NCBI GenBank assembly: GCA_951799405.1
Contig: OX637333.1
Span: 15,623,960-15,687,959 of the forward strand
Origin: Agapetus fuscipes
Lineage: Eukaryota > Arthropoda > Insecta > Trichoptera > Glossosomatidae
Direction: 5' to 3'
Length of the DNA stretch: 64,000 nt
Positions 30,480 through 41,520 of the stretch are shown here, piece by piece. The translations under genes were made by a program, and so were the position numbers. The first letter of the stretch is position 1; each line of letters starts with the position of its first letter. The notes beneath the pieces are model-generated. The model saw only the letters and a program-made list of their open reading frames with translations, searched no databases and was not told the origin of the DNA.

Positions 30480-30904
30480 GTTTCACTTCAATTTATTTGT
30501 ATTTTTTTTTTATTTATTTTTTTTATTTACGAAAACAACAAAATTTAAATGGAATGCCGAACTATGTGGGTTTTTGTAATTCTTTCACTGTTTACAATAA
30601 TAATTTATTTTTATTTCAAAAATGTTTTGCACAAGTAGGTACCTACCTGCTTCAAACACAATATCACTTCGGCTGTCAGTAACAACAGCGTAGGTACATA
30701 ATAATAGTCAATAATAATTTTGAATTCGCGAATGTTGCAGGTACCTAGGTAATTAGTTACGCACAATAATTATAAATTTTATAATGTCCACGAAATATTT
30801 TAATTTTTAAAACATTGTCAATGCAGATTTTTTTAAATTTAGAACTTATCACTTTAACGTCTTTTATTTATCTTATTTAAATTCTATTCCCACTTGACAC
30901 CAAT
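30480..30904 (-). promoter_or_regulatory. Leader and Leu-type primer binding site
   Basis: AT-rich leader of the second gypsy relative. The minus strand reads TGGTGTCAAGTGGGAA at 30887-30902, two bases inside the LTR. This is a good match to a leucine-tRNA primer site and has the same spacing as in the element at 22161. Confidence 0.75.
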
Positions 30905-31236
30905 TGTACCGTTTTTAGCAGGTTCAATAGATTTAACTAACTTGTTTAATAAAAACGAGGATTTTTATTTATTTAGATTTATTTTCTGTTCTGTTTTACA
31001 ATGTTCAGTTAGTACTTTACAGGTCGGTGCTGAATTACCGAATGCCCGCAAGCGACTGTCCGCTCTCCTTATATGGATCTTAATTGTTCTCGAATAATAA
31101 TTATTGTTACAAGTACTTAGTCTAGAAGCACTAGTCGCTTAGAGGATATTCCTTCACACAGCATAATCGTTACAATATTATGCACGCTCAATTGTTTCAA
31201 GTTATTGAGCTATGCTGTCTCACTAAAATAGTTACA
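30905..31236 (-). repeat. 5' LTR of the second gypsy relative
   Basis: 332 bp with minus-strand ends TGTAAC...GGTACA, directly beside the primer site. It includes a TATAAGG-type promoter in CATATAAGGAGAGCG and AATAAA sequence. No second LTR was found in the window. Confidence 0.7.
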
Positions 31237-31271
31237 ATGATGACTTCGAAATAAGTTTTCTTCTCATCGTT

Positions 31272-31530
31272 TCTAATCTAATCTAATTTAAGCTGCATGG
31301 ATATATATTATTTAAGATTTATATTAAATGCATTCCCACAAGCAGACATGTATAATTTCGCGCTAACACATGCCGCATGTGGACCTACATTATAAAAACC
31401 CAATCTCAAATGAACATAAGCCCTGCAACTCTTGCCGTCCTTCCCTGAAACAGGGGTGACATTGGCAAAGTGAACCATTTTTTTTACAGTATGGGTGGTC
31501 AGCCGTATACCAGCTATAAGTCAAGGAACA
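31272..31530 (+). mobile_element. Helitron-like element
   Basis: It starts with TCTAATCTAATCTAATTTAAG and shows all family landmarks (CATGCCGCATGTGGACC, CCTTCCCTGAAACAGG, GGTGGTCAGCC, AAGTCAAGGAAC). No ORF and no inverted termini. Confidence 0.7.
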
Positions 31531-31639
31531 ATTTTTTAACCATTCCTTTTTCATTTTTTTAACAGCCGTTACCAGATTTACAAAAATATTGTATCTAATT
31601 TATACAAATAGAGGCAAGACAAAGTTTGCCGGGACAGCT

Positions 31640-31860
31640 AGTTTATTTAAAAAAGCAACATCATTTTTAAGACTTTTGATAAAAGACAGACACGTCCGAA
31701 GTTCTGAATAATATTTAGTGTGAATATGATGAACATCTGTACAGGAGTTCTTCAGTTTTTCATCCATTAACGCACATTTATTTTGTATGGAGAGGCTGTT
31801 GAATTTTATAGAATAGTAGATAGATAGATAGATAGATAGAAGTAGATAGAGTAGATAGAG
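31640..31860 (+). repeat. Dispersed repeat family S2, copy 3, with (TAGA)n
   Basis: It shares GGAGTTCTTCAGT and TGTATGGAGAGGCTGTTGAA with the other S2 copies and ends in a TAGA microsatellite (31809-31860). Confidence 0.7.
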
Positions 31861-32403
31861 TAGATGAAGTAAGTATACAACATTTTTCTAGGAAGAATTC
31901 TTTATAGTCTCATATCAATCCTAACTAACCAAATCCAGCCTTAACCCCTAAAAACAATAAACAAATATCAACTTTACATTCAAAATTAGCTTATTCCAGA
32001 CCACCTTACTTTCAAACATGGCTAGATCCGTTTGAGCCAATCACGTCGCTCCTAACCGCATCCGCCATCTTGCATTCTCCATACATCGAGCGGTCAAAAG
32101 TGGTCAAATCCGAACCGCTTCCTAACAAAATTGGTCAAATCAATTTCGCTTTCATTAAAAAATGGTCAAATCCACACCTTGGAAACAAAACTAGTCAAAA
32201 CGGTTTTTATTCGGGTTTTTCTCCGTAAATACAAGCATTTACTTTATTTCTGTTATATTTTATTAATCCTGAACTCCACATTATTCTAAAGTTACCATTC
32301 TAAGCATCACAACGGAGTACATCATGACAGAACACTAATGTCGTCTTCTCTCAATTTGGCATAAAATGGACTTGACCACTATTGAAAATTACCTCCTGAT
32401 AAT
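31861..32403. other. Spacer with recurring GGTCAAA words, no gene
   Basis: The words TGGTCAAATC and close variants recur four or five times between 32095 and 32190 at irregular spacing. I see no gene and no transposon boundary. Confidence 0.35.
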
Positions 32404-32585
32404 ATGTGTCTGCTCTCTGAAACACACCCACAGGGGGTTTTTCATTTTCACTTGGAGTTTTTCGTTTTGGACAGCTGTTCCTCTACATCCAAACTCCAAT
32501 CTGAAAATATTTGGTTTATGAAATTTGTGACTGCACGGATGAACCAAATCGATAGCATAATCTGCAGATCTGAGTGTCTACGTCC
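32404..32585 (-). pseudogene. Old L2/CR1-type LINE, 3' piece
   Basis: On the + strand it shares the order ACACCCACAG, TGAACCAAAT, GCAGATCTGAGTGTCT with the LINE ORF at 42990-43180, but is heavily diverged. The match stops at 32585 and resumes at 34283, so the two pieces were one LINE before an insertion. Confidence 0.65.
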
Positions 32586-34278
32586 TGAAGAGTTCCCCCC
32601 CTCCCTGGTGTGAAATACTGTTATGTTAACTGTGACTCTGTCGCCATTCCGCTAGGGGTGGCCAGAGCCTCTGCAGAGTTGCCTTGTTGATGGTGAATAT
32701 CCCTCGCTGCCTCCTCTGAGGATCATAGTTTTTTTGGCCAATTATGTGATCGTCTAGCTAAGGTTAGGACTCCTCGTCGTGTGGAAGATAATGAAACGGA
32801 ACGTTGTGTAATTTTTTGTTTTACCGTTTCAAAATCTACTTTAGTGGCAAACCCAAATTCGTTATCGTTTGGTGTGGAACATACGCATTTTCTAACTAAA
32901 TTGTAAATTAAAAATTATAATTAAAAAGCTTACGAGATTTAAGTTACGTGTAATGCAAAATGACTATATGATATTAAAACCGATTTTTAAACAAGTGACT
33001 TTCATTTTTTAATGGGATTTTGTTATCTGTGAAATTACTAGAACCCGCTCTGGCAAGGTCACGGCGTATAGAAAAAACACGGCAGTCAACGTATTCAAAG
33101 GCGTTTACAAAATGGGGAACAAGGAAAAAGGGGGGACGCAAATCGCGGACAATACAAGTTAATTGATTTGTTAATTTTTGTTAGTCTTATTATTTAACAG
33201 ATTACATAGATTGACAAACTAATAATATAACATAAATATGAATAAATTACATTTCGTAAATCTACCTCCACCCACCCCATAATTACAATAATTAATGACC
33301 CACCTCTAAGTAGAAAATCTGCCTGCTAGCTCCAATGGAGAAGCCAGTGGACTTGCGACCTCTGGAGTAGGGTTCTTCGATCGAATTACAAGCTCAACGC
33401 TCCCCTTCTTCACCAAAGAAACGTCACAGGACTTTAGCACGCCAATTCTTGGAAAAAGGAAAGGAAGTCTTGTCACCGGCTTTGACTAAGTGTTACCCCA
33501 CTGGGTCAGATATTTCAGCATTCCCGTTACCAAAACTTAACGCGCGCCTACTCCATACTCTATTCCAAGCTGCTTTTGTTAGAGAAGACATCTTCTAATT
33601 TACCCCATCATTCTACCAAAATTCGCAATACCATGGCACCGTCTGATACTCAGCAAGTCCGGCCAAGTAGACCCGAGACAGATGCCAAAATAAAGAAAAC
33701 CTGGCAAAACAATATTTGTGGAAATATCTACTCCATAACCTGATCCTGGTACACCTCAATATCGGGAAAACCCGATATGGGTGGAAGACCCGAAGTACAG
33801 ATTACGAAAGACCTTTCCACATCCCCATAAATAATGCCTTAACCAATCGAAATTCGAATGGTAGAAAAATAATTGTGCAAACCGCTTTACTCACGTAACA
33901 GGAACACGCCACTGGTTTTAAGTTTGTATTAATTCTCGCGCAATTAGTTATTTTTAGTGCAATCAGCCTAATTTTTTTCTCCCGGCAGCATCTCAGGTCC
34001 ATTTTAGCTTCATCTCCACGCAAACACCCACAAATCAAATATTAAACAGCAATTTTCAGGATTTTATCTAATGATTTTACACAGAAGAGACACGTTACCC
34101 ACGGATTCAGAACTAAACTGAATTCAACCCAGCAAAGCATTTGTCAAAGGACAGCTCAAGGTTTTTTTATAAGGGTACCTTTTTTGTCTCAAGTCTTTAA
34201 GTGTCATAGAAAGATATATAATACTTTGTATAGAATTACGGATGTATAAACGAATATGGATAGAGTCAGATCTTTACA
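32586..34278. mobile_element. 1.69-kb TG...CA element with 4-bp target duplication
   Basis: The element runs from TGAAGAG to CTTTACA and is flanked by GTCC on both sides (32582-32585 and 34279-34282). The flanks are the two halves of one interrupted LINE. TG...CA ends and a 4-bp duplication are typical of LTR-retrotransposon integration, so this may be a long solo LTR or a large non-coding derivative. I found no internal LTR repeat and no convincing ORF. Part of it (32691-33264) is repeat family R. Confidence 0.6.
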
Positions 34279-34282
34279 GTCC

Positions 34283-34450
34283 TCACACCCAACTCAATGC
34301 CTGAAGTCACGTCAGTCAAATACAGTGGAGCCAAGCCATTTATGGTTTTATGTACCATCAGACAAACACTGTAGATCAACCTCATTGTAAAGTGTAGCCA
34401 AAACAGCGGAGCGATGTGAATTTAGACATCCGGATACAATCTAAATAGCC
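34283..34450 (-). pseudogene. Old L2/CR1-type LINE, 5' piece
   Basis: It matches 43195-43345 of the L2/CR1-type LINE (GGAGCCAAGCCATTTATGG, CATCAGACAAACACTG, GCGATGTGA). It is collinear with 32404-32585 once the intervening element is removed. Confidence 0.65.
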
Positions 34451-34524
34451 CATGCTGAGTCCTAGTCTCTTGCCTCTATGGCTGTCTGTTCATTTTTTGT
34501 CTTCTTCAGTCTCATACTTGTAAC

Positions 34525-34577
34525 GCACAGCAGTCTTCTGCCACTCTATCCAAGAGAGTGGCAGAAGACTGCTGTGC
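34525..34577. repeat. Perfect 23-bp inverted repeat, 7-nt loop
   Basis: 34525-34547 and 34555-34577 are exact reverse complements (GCACAGCAGTCTTCTGCC...), separated by ATCCAAG. It lies about 210 bp upstream of the first supported PANK exon, in the same transcription unit or its promoter side. Confidence 0.9.
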
Positions 34578-34787
34578 TTCTGCCACTGCTTTCGGTTGCC
34601 CTGTGTTCTTTATATTCATCATCAAAGCTGTCTTTTGAGGCTTTCAAACAACCAAATATATGTAGAGTATCATCACTGAAACAACAACCTGGGATGGATC
34701 TTGGCCTCCTTAATCAATCTCTACCACCTAATAACAATATTATTATCACCGTGATATTTATTTGATTGTGTTTATGTATTGTTACAG

Positions 34788-34876
34788 GTGTGCGGTGGGG
34801 GGGCCATGCGTCTGCTGCGGAAGCGTGAAGGTGCCCTAGCGGCGACCGCAAGAACACGGCGCCGCAGACTCAGAAA
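34788..34876 (+). CDS. Pantothenate kinase, upstream exon
   Basis: A GC-rich block of 89 bp in AT-rich DNA. It is preceded by a pyrimidine-containing TTATGTATTGTTACAG acceptor and followed by AAA/GTAAGC, a good donor. It contains an ATG at 34806 and reads Met-Arg-Leu-Leu-Arg-Lys-Arg, then a basic, arginine-rich stretch. It ends with two bases of a codon. Joined to the exon at 36994 the codon is completed and the frame runs straight into the PANK frame there, which is the main support. Whether the ATG is the true start or the exon is internal cannot be told, since the frame is also open upstream of it. Confidence 0.65.
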
Positions 34877-34979
34877 GTAAGCAACCTATCCCTAACCTAT
34901 AACTAACAATGGAATTTGTGATTTCACCTGGCCCGGCTAAAGAGCGCCATAATTTAAAAACAATATTATGGAAATAGTT

Positions 34980-35164
34980 TGAAAAGGCATTAATATTAAT
35001 AATAATAATAACAATATGCGTTTATTCCAGCTTGGTCATGTGGAGGGTGCAATACATGACCATTGACCAGCCATAAAAAAATAATACATCAATAGAAAAA
35101 AGTACATAGAAAATTATAAAAATGCAGAAACATGAAAATATGTGATAATAATAATAATAATAAT
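34980..35164 (-). mobile_element. LINE 3' tail with (ATT)n
   Basis: On the minus strand, CTGGAATAAACGCATATTG runs into an ATT simple repeat. It looks like a severely truncated LINE 3' end lying against the tail of the next LINE (35165-36285), which has its own ATT repeat. The dyad GGTCATGT...ACATGACC near 35033-35062 may be a 3' UTR stem. Confidence 0.5.
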
Positions 35165-36285
35165 TGGACAATTTGTATACAGCGCCGTTTAGTGGCACTA
35201 GCCACCCCAAGGGCGCTTTTATGTGTTGAAGCTTCTTTTAAACAAATGTGTCTTAAGCAACTTCCTGAAACTGCCAACACTGGTCTCTGTTCTCAACTCC
35301 AGAGGTAGACTATTCCAGCAGGATGGACCAGCCGAACTAAAAGCCCTGTCTCCGAAACCGGTTCTGTTCCGTCGAAGAGGCAGTTGAAGCCTGTTTACGG
35401 CGTCACTCTGTGCAGAACGAAGAGTGCATCGTTTTCCACCTATCTGGTCGACTCTGCACAATTCACACAAGTACGATGGGGCAACTCCTCTGAGGGCATT
35501 AAAAACAGAAACACATATTTTGTACTCAATCCTCTCTGGGACCCGCAGCCAATGAAGGCGCCGCAACAAAGGAGAGACATGGTCAGTTTTTCGTCCTCCT
35601 AAAAGTAATTTGGCTGCAGCATTAAAGACGGACTGCAGTCTAGACTGCTGAAACCTTGGAAGACCCCAGAACAAACCATTGCAATAATCCAGTCTCGACA
35701 CAACAAAAGACGCAATGAGAATCTTAGCAGCTTCGGATGTCAAACAGTTTATGACCTATCTCAACTGCCTCAGGTGAAAAAAACAGGAGCTCACAGTCGA
35801 GCTTATTTGCGTACTCATGGAGAGAGTGTTGTCAAGATGGACCCCAAGAAACTTAATTGAGCTAGATGGATATACATCTAAGCCCATTATTTCAATTGGT
35901 GAAGAGCCAAGCAAGTGTTTCCTACCAGGAGACGACATCCAGATAAATTCTGTCTTGTCTGGAGTCATCCTAAGGCGACACCTTGCCATCCACTCAGCCA
36001 CCACTTCAATGCACCGGACCATCTCAAGACTACAGGCATCTGTCATAGATGGCTGACAGAAACGACAAAGTAGAATATCATCAGCATATGAATAGTAGCT
36101 GGTGCCGTTCATCAGTACAGTGCTCTCAAGATCATTTGTGTACAGGGTAAAAAGTAAAGGTCCGAGCACAGATCCCTGAGGCACGCCACAGTCCATGGGC
36201 ATACCTGATGACTCACCATCAACATCCACAGTCCGACATCTGCCTTTCAGATATGAAGATAGCAATTTAGATACTCCTCCTGATG
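35165..36285 (-). pseudogene. L2/CR1-type LINE reverse transcriptase, 3' half
   Basis: Two pieces in one frame are split by a TAG at 35756-35758. The first carries LSSYLKGRCRTVDVDG, CGVPQGSVLGPLLFTLY (motif B) and YYSYADDILL (catalytic ADD). The second has SRLDYCNGLFWGLP, YLCELC and RNRTGFGDRAFSSAGPSCWN, the typical C-terminal region of this LINE group. The 5' end is lost near 36285, before motif A. The 3' end holds the GCGCC...GGCGC dyad and ATT tail. The copy sits in the intron between the two PANK exons, antisense to the gene. Confidence 0.85.
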
Positions 36286-36993
36286 AAATATATGAGAAAA
36301 AAGAGCAAACAAAATATATAGTTAAACAGTGAAAGAAAAGAGAAATACATGGTCATTGTACATTAGAATATCAGGAACATATCAGGAGCATTAAACTGCA
36401 CCGTACTGCATTTAGAATTTCCGCCAAGTGTATGAGCTGACTGCTGTGAGCTAGAAAGAATTCCTGATTATCGGGAATCTGTTTTTTGTTAACTATGGGT
36501 GGTATCACATAGCCGAGGAATATTTTGAATGTTCGGAGCCCATCACGATTAGCCTATTTTATTTCAGATTTCCTGATGATGGTGCTTGAAGTTTTATTGC
36601 TGTACATAAAGAGGATCATTTTTACTTTCATATAACAATAATTATGATTTCTCACGATATACGAAGTATATATTCAAATAGATATACTAGGAATTCTTTT
36701 TCAACCTCATTGCTTGACCTTGTAGATTCCTACCTTTACTACAAACAATACTTCAATTTTAACAATGGCAGAAGGCAAGAGTGACTTCAAACTTTGATGA
36801 GAAACAGATCTATCTGTTCTGACTGCAAGCTTCTCCGTACATCTATGCAGGTCACCCACATATCGCTGCCTTAGTTCTTGTTTATCGTAAACGCCATTGA
36901 GAAAATTTTACATGAGCAATGTTTGCATGTGTACTGGACCAATGTGTCAATGAGTAAAGAGTCAATTTTTATGAATAAGATTTTATTTTATAG

Positions 36994-37234
36994 AAGTTTT
37001 GTCTGCTCGGGCATGGGTAGCCGCTCGCACTCGTCCTCTCCGGAGCCCCAGCCTTCCATGCCATGGTTTGGCATGGACATCGGAGGCACTCTCACCAAGC
37101 TGGTGTATTTCGAGCCCCGCGACTCCTCGCGGAAGGAGCTGGCGCGGGAGGCTGAGGCCCTGAGAAACATCCGGAGATATCTCACCAAGAATAGCGCGTA
37201 CGGCAGCACCGGGCACAGAGATGGACATCTGCAG
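36994..37234 (+). CDS. Pantothenate kinase, N-terminal catalytic exon
   Basis: It encodes [20 protein letters not shown], followed by a run ending [20 protein letters not shown]. This matches the start of the eukaryotic PANK catalytic domain (fumble in Drosophila, PANK1-4 in mammals): the Asp-Ile-Gly-Gly-Thr ATP-binding loop and the conserved YGSTG segment. PANK phosphorylates pantothenate in the first, rate-setting step of coenzyme A synthesis. The acceptor is TTTTATTTTATAG before 36994 and the donor is CTGCAG/GTTGTT, phase 0. High GC in third positions marks it as a host exon. The next exons (HLE/GNLHFIRFP region) were not found in the remaining 27 kb, so the following intron is either very long or broken. 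Confidence 0.85.
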
Positions 37235-37259
37235 GTTGTTATCACTTCTTCTTGAATTT

Positions 37260-39661
37260 AAATCTTTTAATGTGTTTCACAAAAGCTTAGGGCCTGTTGC
37301 ACCAAACTCCAATCAGACAAAAATCAAAATTAAGTGTGATTTCTCCAATCAAATCAAAAATTTGGTTGCATAAACGTAAATCAGTTGATAAACATCAACT
37401 TTCTTGTTCAAATTCCAATATTATTACCCACTTCCGAAAATTGTTTAATTTAGGTCCTTACCAGAATTAAGCGCCCCTACCAGTCAATATTCTACTACAT
37501 CACCGCAAAAAAGGCCGACTGTTTCGGAATTTGACAACTACACAAAGAAGCGACAATGGCGCCTCACTATATTGCAAAATATTTTTGACAATCAGCGGAT
37601 TTTAGGGGTTTTCGATTTTAGATTCATCAATTAGCGCATCTTATGCTCAATAATTTTAGGTATGTTTTTTGTATTAATTGTAATATGGTGTCCTCCCAGG
37701 ACGAAAAATCAACACGATGACGGTTTAGGTACCTGCCTGCCGACTTAAAAATAATGTTATTTGGCCTCTTCTATAGACCAAAGAAGAGAATTAAATATAC
37801 CTACATGTAGTAAACAATATCATTACAGTTAAATGAGTAGGTACCTACTCACAATGAATGCAGATATAATAACAACCAAAACAAATATCTTGTAATCGGT
37901 TGCTAGGGATAGCAGTTCTATACAATAATGATGTTTGTTCACTACATTGATCTAAATAAAATATATAGATGGAGCATTAGCGTATATATCCGAGCCACAT
38001 CATGGTTGCCCTAAATGATAGTGTATGCCCCATTTGCAATCAGTTGTTTACCAAGCGTCGGCAAGGAAACATCGAGGTACCTCATTGGTACCTACATGTA
38101 AATTGAAGACAACTATCATGCGAAGATAGCCTGACAGTTTCATAAAAAAAATTAATTTCCCCATATAATAGAAATAAGTTAATTTAATGAAATAAAACTC
38201 ATGATAAGCGCGTGATGCATTATTACAAACAAAAGCATACAGTAAAAAACCACAAAATATAAAAAAAACTCAGTTCTTCATACTTATACCCATTATTTGA
38301 TGATAGATTTTTTTTCTTATATTACGCATTAATCGTATTTTTTAAGGTTTATTTAGATATAAATACAAAAGAAATAAAGATATTAAAATGTAAATAAGCA
38401 TATAAGACAACTTTCAGAAATGCTCCTTTAAAATAACGGAGAAAAAAATCTGCTGATATTCATAAAATTATCAAAAAATACTCTATTACATAAAAGTAAG
38501 ATACAGTCAGTAATGCGTCTTTTTTGTTTAAGTTTTTTTTAGTTCCTACACAACTTTAAATATAATGCACTGTTTTTTTTTTAAATGTGAATTTATTCGT
38601 ATTAAGTTATTTTTCCTTACATTTTGGGAAACGTATGTTGTGAGACGTCAGCCTCAGATGTCACTTGTTAGGTTTTCTTCAATTCGGCTTGAGTACCATG
38701 GAGTTATATTGAATGGAGAGGCTATTTATTTGATTTAGTTCTAAACACTGTGTTCCATACAGTCACTGAAATCTAATTTCGCCAGACTTTGTCCCTTGTT
38801 TTGTCTCGCTCGCACAACATACGTTTTTTGTTGTTGTCCTTTTCTATCACGTTATGCGTCTCTACTCCGTCGTTAATTTATGTAAGCAGGTAATATTGCT
38901 TAGCAACGAATTGTTGGTGTTATTTTCGTTGACAACATAATTTAGTGTTGTCAAAGGTTTTGACAATATCTGATACTTTTTAATGCTTCTGTTTCATAAA
39001 CGTAAATATTTTACTTAATGTTACATAATTACTTGTGAAAATTATTTCAATTACATTTTTTTAATTTTAAGTTTTTTCAATGATGTTAGGAGTAATACCT
39101 ATAGAAGACGAAGTAAAAAAAATATTCTTTTTAATCCAATTTCCTTGAAATATAAAAGAATAAATGAAACAAAAAGTGTAGGGTAGAAATTGAAATTTTG
39201 AATTTCGAAATACAGACCACTTCAAATACATACATTTCACAAAAAAAAATGTTCTCCCGTGACGGTATCAGATACTATATTTTATCATCATCACATCTCT
39301 ATCACTAAAAATGGCCGACGGTTTGACAGCGGGGCTATTGTTTTGTTGCTAAAGGCATCGGCAGATAAAATATCAATTGAATTTACTTAAATATTAATAT
39401 TCACTGGTAATTACGAGTGAAAAGTTACTCCAGACTTTTTATTACAATTTCTCGTATTGTTTGTGCATTTGGAAAATTTGTGGCTTGGCATTTTGATGAT
39501 TTTTCTTTCCAGTTAGGAAACACACCTGTTAATAGTTGGAAGGTTACCGATAGATTGAATTTGGATTTTTGTACGATGAGTGGGGTAGCGCATTTCTAAT
39601 TCACAAAGGATTGCTTTCTCAGCCCATCCAGTCCTTACAAATCCATGTTGAGTACGGCCCC
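37260..39661. other. Intronic/intergenic AT-rich DNA, no gene
   Basis: I see no exon, element boundary or RNA gene. A short CPICNQLF-like peptide near 38026 is isolated. The stretch is probably PANK intron if the gene continues beyond this point. Confidence 0.4.
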
Positions 39662-39828
39662 TGATGTTGTCATGGAGATCAGAAAGAGACAGAAACATAA
39701 CAAAATTTCTAATGTTTCTTTCTCTTTCTTTCTACAATTTTGTGGCACAACCGTTTGTATAGGAAAACACTCATGCGCTCCATCTATGTATATTATTTAT
39801 ATCGATGGTTCACTACGAAAAAAATTAC
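39662..39828. repeat. Dispersed 160-bp repeat, copy 1
   Basis: Nearly identical to 46399-46556 in the same orientation, with landmarks GTTGTCATGGAGATCAG, GGCACAACCGTTTGTATAGG and CTATGTATATTATTTATATCG. No function is seen. Confidence 0.85.
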
Positions 39829-40033
39829 ATGGCATCGAGTCCATCGGTGAATAAAGTACTACTGTTATTACAAACTTTCAGATAGATCGCTGCCTTAGTT
39901 CTTGTTTACTGTAAACGCCATTGAGCTAACTTTACAGGAGCAATGTTTTTGTGTTTTGTTATTGTAATTGACAAAATCGTAATTCAATTGCCTATTTTAC
40001 CGAAAGTACTACAGGTCTGGCATTATAATCTAT

Positions 40034-40320
40034 ACTAGGGGCTCCGCCCCTGGCTGCTACGCAGCCCAACCCCTTAACATTAGGCAATGTGTATATTGCA
40101 CATAGTTTTGCATCTAGGAAATCAATCATTAGAAAACATGTAAAAAAAATGCAGTTTTTGTAACAAATTTTTTTTTTAAGTCTTTTAACAAAAGAAAGAA
40201 AACTAAAAGCAAATAAAAAAAAGAAACCGGTTTTAATTTGCTCCATTATAGTCCTTGACTTATATGTTGGTATGAGGCTGACCACCCAAACTGTTAAAAA
40301 ATGTTGCACTTTGCCAATGT
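40034..40320 (-). mobile_element. Helitron-like element with GGGGCGGAGCCCC end
   Basis: On the minus strand it ends in a 6-bp-stem hairpin (AGGGGC GGA GCCCCT) running into CTAG before a T, a textbook Helitron 3' end. Upstream on the same strand are the family landmarks GACATTGGCAAAGTG, GGTGGTCAGCC and ATAAGTCAAGGA. The tail differs from that of the copies ending at 12118, 15245 and 51266. Confidence 0.7.
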
Positions 40321-40334
40321 CACCCAACAAAAGA

Positions 40335-40437
40335 AGAGCCTGTATGAAGAAGGTTATTACTCTGGAGGAAATTTAAGAAGTATTTAAGGACAGAAAGAAA
40401 TGGCGGTTGATCTGTAATTTTGGCGGCTATCTATCTA
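40335..40437 (+). pseudogene. LINE 3' tail fragment beside a Helitron-like copy
   Basis: The + strand reads RRACMKKVITLEEI, a stop, then FKDRKKWRLICN, the same LINE C-terminal piece seen at 6405-6660 and 26236-26345. It lies between two Helitron-like copies. Confidence 0.6.
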
Positions 40438-40443
40438 TAATCT

Positions 40444-40690
40444 ATAATCTAAGCTGCAAAGATATGTTAACATTTAAGACTCATATTAAATGCATGCCCA
40501 CAGACAGGCACATGTAGGTTCGCGCCTACACATTTTGCATGTGTGCATAAAAATAAACAAACCCTCACGTGAACATAAATCTTGCAACTCCTGCCGCCGT
40601 TCCCTGAACCGGGGTGGCATTGGCAAAAGTGAACCGATTTTTACAGCACGGGGGGTCAGCCTCACACCAACAATTAAGGAGCACAAAAAA
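40444..40690 (+). mobile_element. Helitron-like element
   Basis: Head TCTATAATCTAAGCTGCAAAG and the full set of family landmarks down to TCAGCCTCACACC. Confidence 0.7.
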
Positions 40691-40774
40691 ATATAAATGA
40701 TTTACAAAAATTCTTAATTACAAATAGGTACACATAACAGATCCAAATTAAAATAAAATTGGTTTTGTTTTTAG

Positions 40775-41080
40775 TTTTGATGTCCAGACATATTATTATT
40801 TGTTGATTTAAAAAATGTTATTTGTCGTGTATGTTCCTGGACTTATAGGTTGGTATGCGGCTGACCACCCATGCTGTAAAAATAGTTCACTTTGCCAATG
40901 TCATCCCTGTTTCAGGGAACGACGGCAAGAGTTGCAGGGCTTATGTTCATTTGAGATTGGGTTTTTATATTGTAGGTCCACATGCGGCATGTGTAAGCGC
41001 GAAATTATACATGTCTGCTTGTGGGAATGCATTTAATATAAATCTTAAATGACATATATCTTTGCAGCTTAGATTAAATT
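40775..41080 (-). mobile_element. Helitron-like element, reverse copy
   Basis: A reverse copy ending at AGATTAAATTAGATTAGA. It also carries the extended segment ATTTTTTAAATCAACAAATA and a TGGACATCAAAACTAAAAAC motif, shared with the copy at 44773-45115. Confidence 0.7.
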
Positions 41081-41084
41081 AGAT

Positions 41085-41520
41085 TAGACCCCTGTTCCAG
41101 GGAAGGTTGGCAAAAGTTACAGGCAAAAGTTTGTTTGTGGGCATGCATCGTATATGAGCTTTGAATCTATATACATCCTTGCAACTTAGATTATAGACCT
41201 CTGTGTCAGGGAAGGTCGGCAAAAGTTGTAGGGCTTATGTTCATTTGAGGTTTGGATTTTATTTGTAAGTACACATTCAGCATTTGTAAGTGCGAACTAC
41301 ACGTGCTTGTTTATGGGTATGCATCTGAGAGCTGTAAATGAATATATCCTTGCAACTTAGATTATATATTATAGATTATATTATAGTATCTGTAAGCTCA
41401 ACATAATATCTTAGATTGGGTTTTTTGGTCCATATGGGACATGTGTAAGTGTGAACTTATACGTGTCTGCTTGTAAGAATGTTGTAAAATATCTTTGCAA
41501 CTAAGATTATAGATTTAAAT
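41085..41520 (-). mobile_element. Three degraded Helitron-like pieces
   Basis: Three consecutive reverse fragments, each ending in TTGCAACTTAGATTATA or a variant (near 41195, 41365 and 41515), with shortened bodies. They form an irregular tandem. Confidence 0.55.

Noticed and set aside
36983..37245. Minus-strand ORFs across the PANK exon
   Set aside because: The plus strand gives a clear PANK match with splice signals; the antisense frames are shadows of GC-rich codons.
38010..38105. CPICNQLF peptide as a zinc-finger exon
   Set aside because: The frame is short, has no splice sites or matching histidines, and is isolated.
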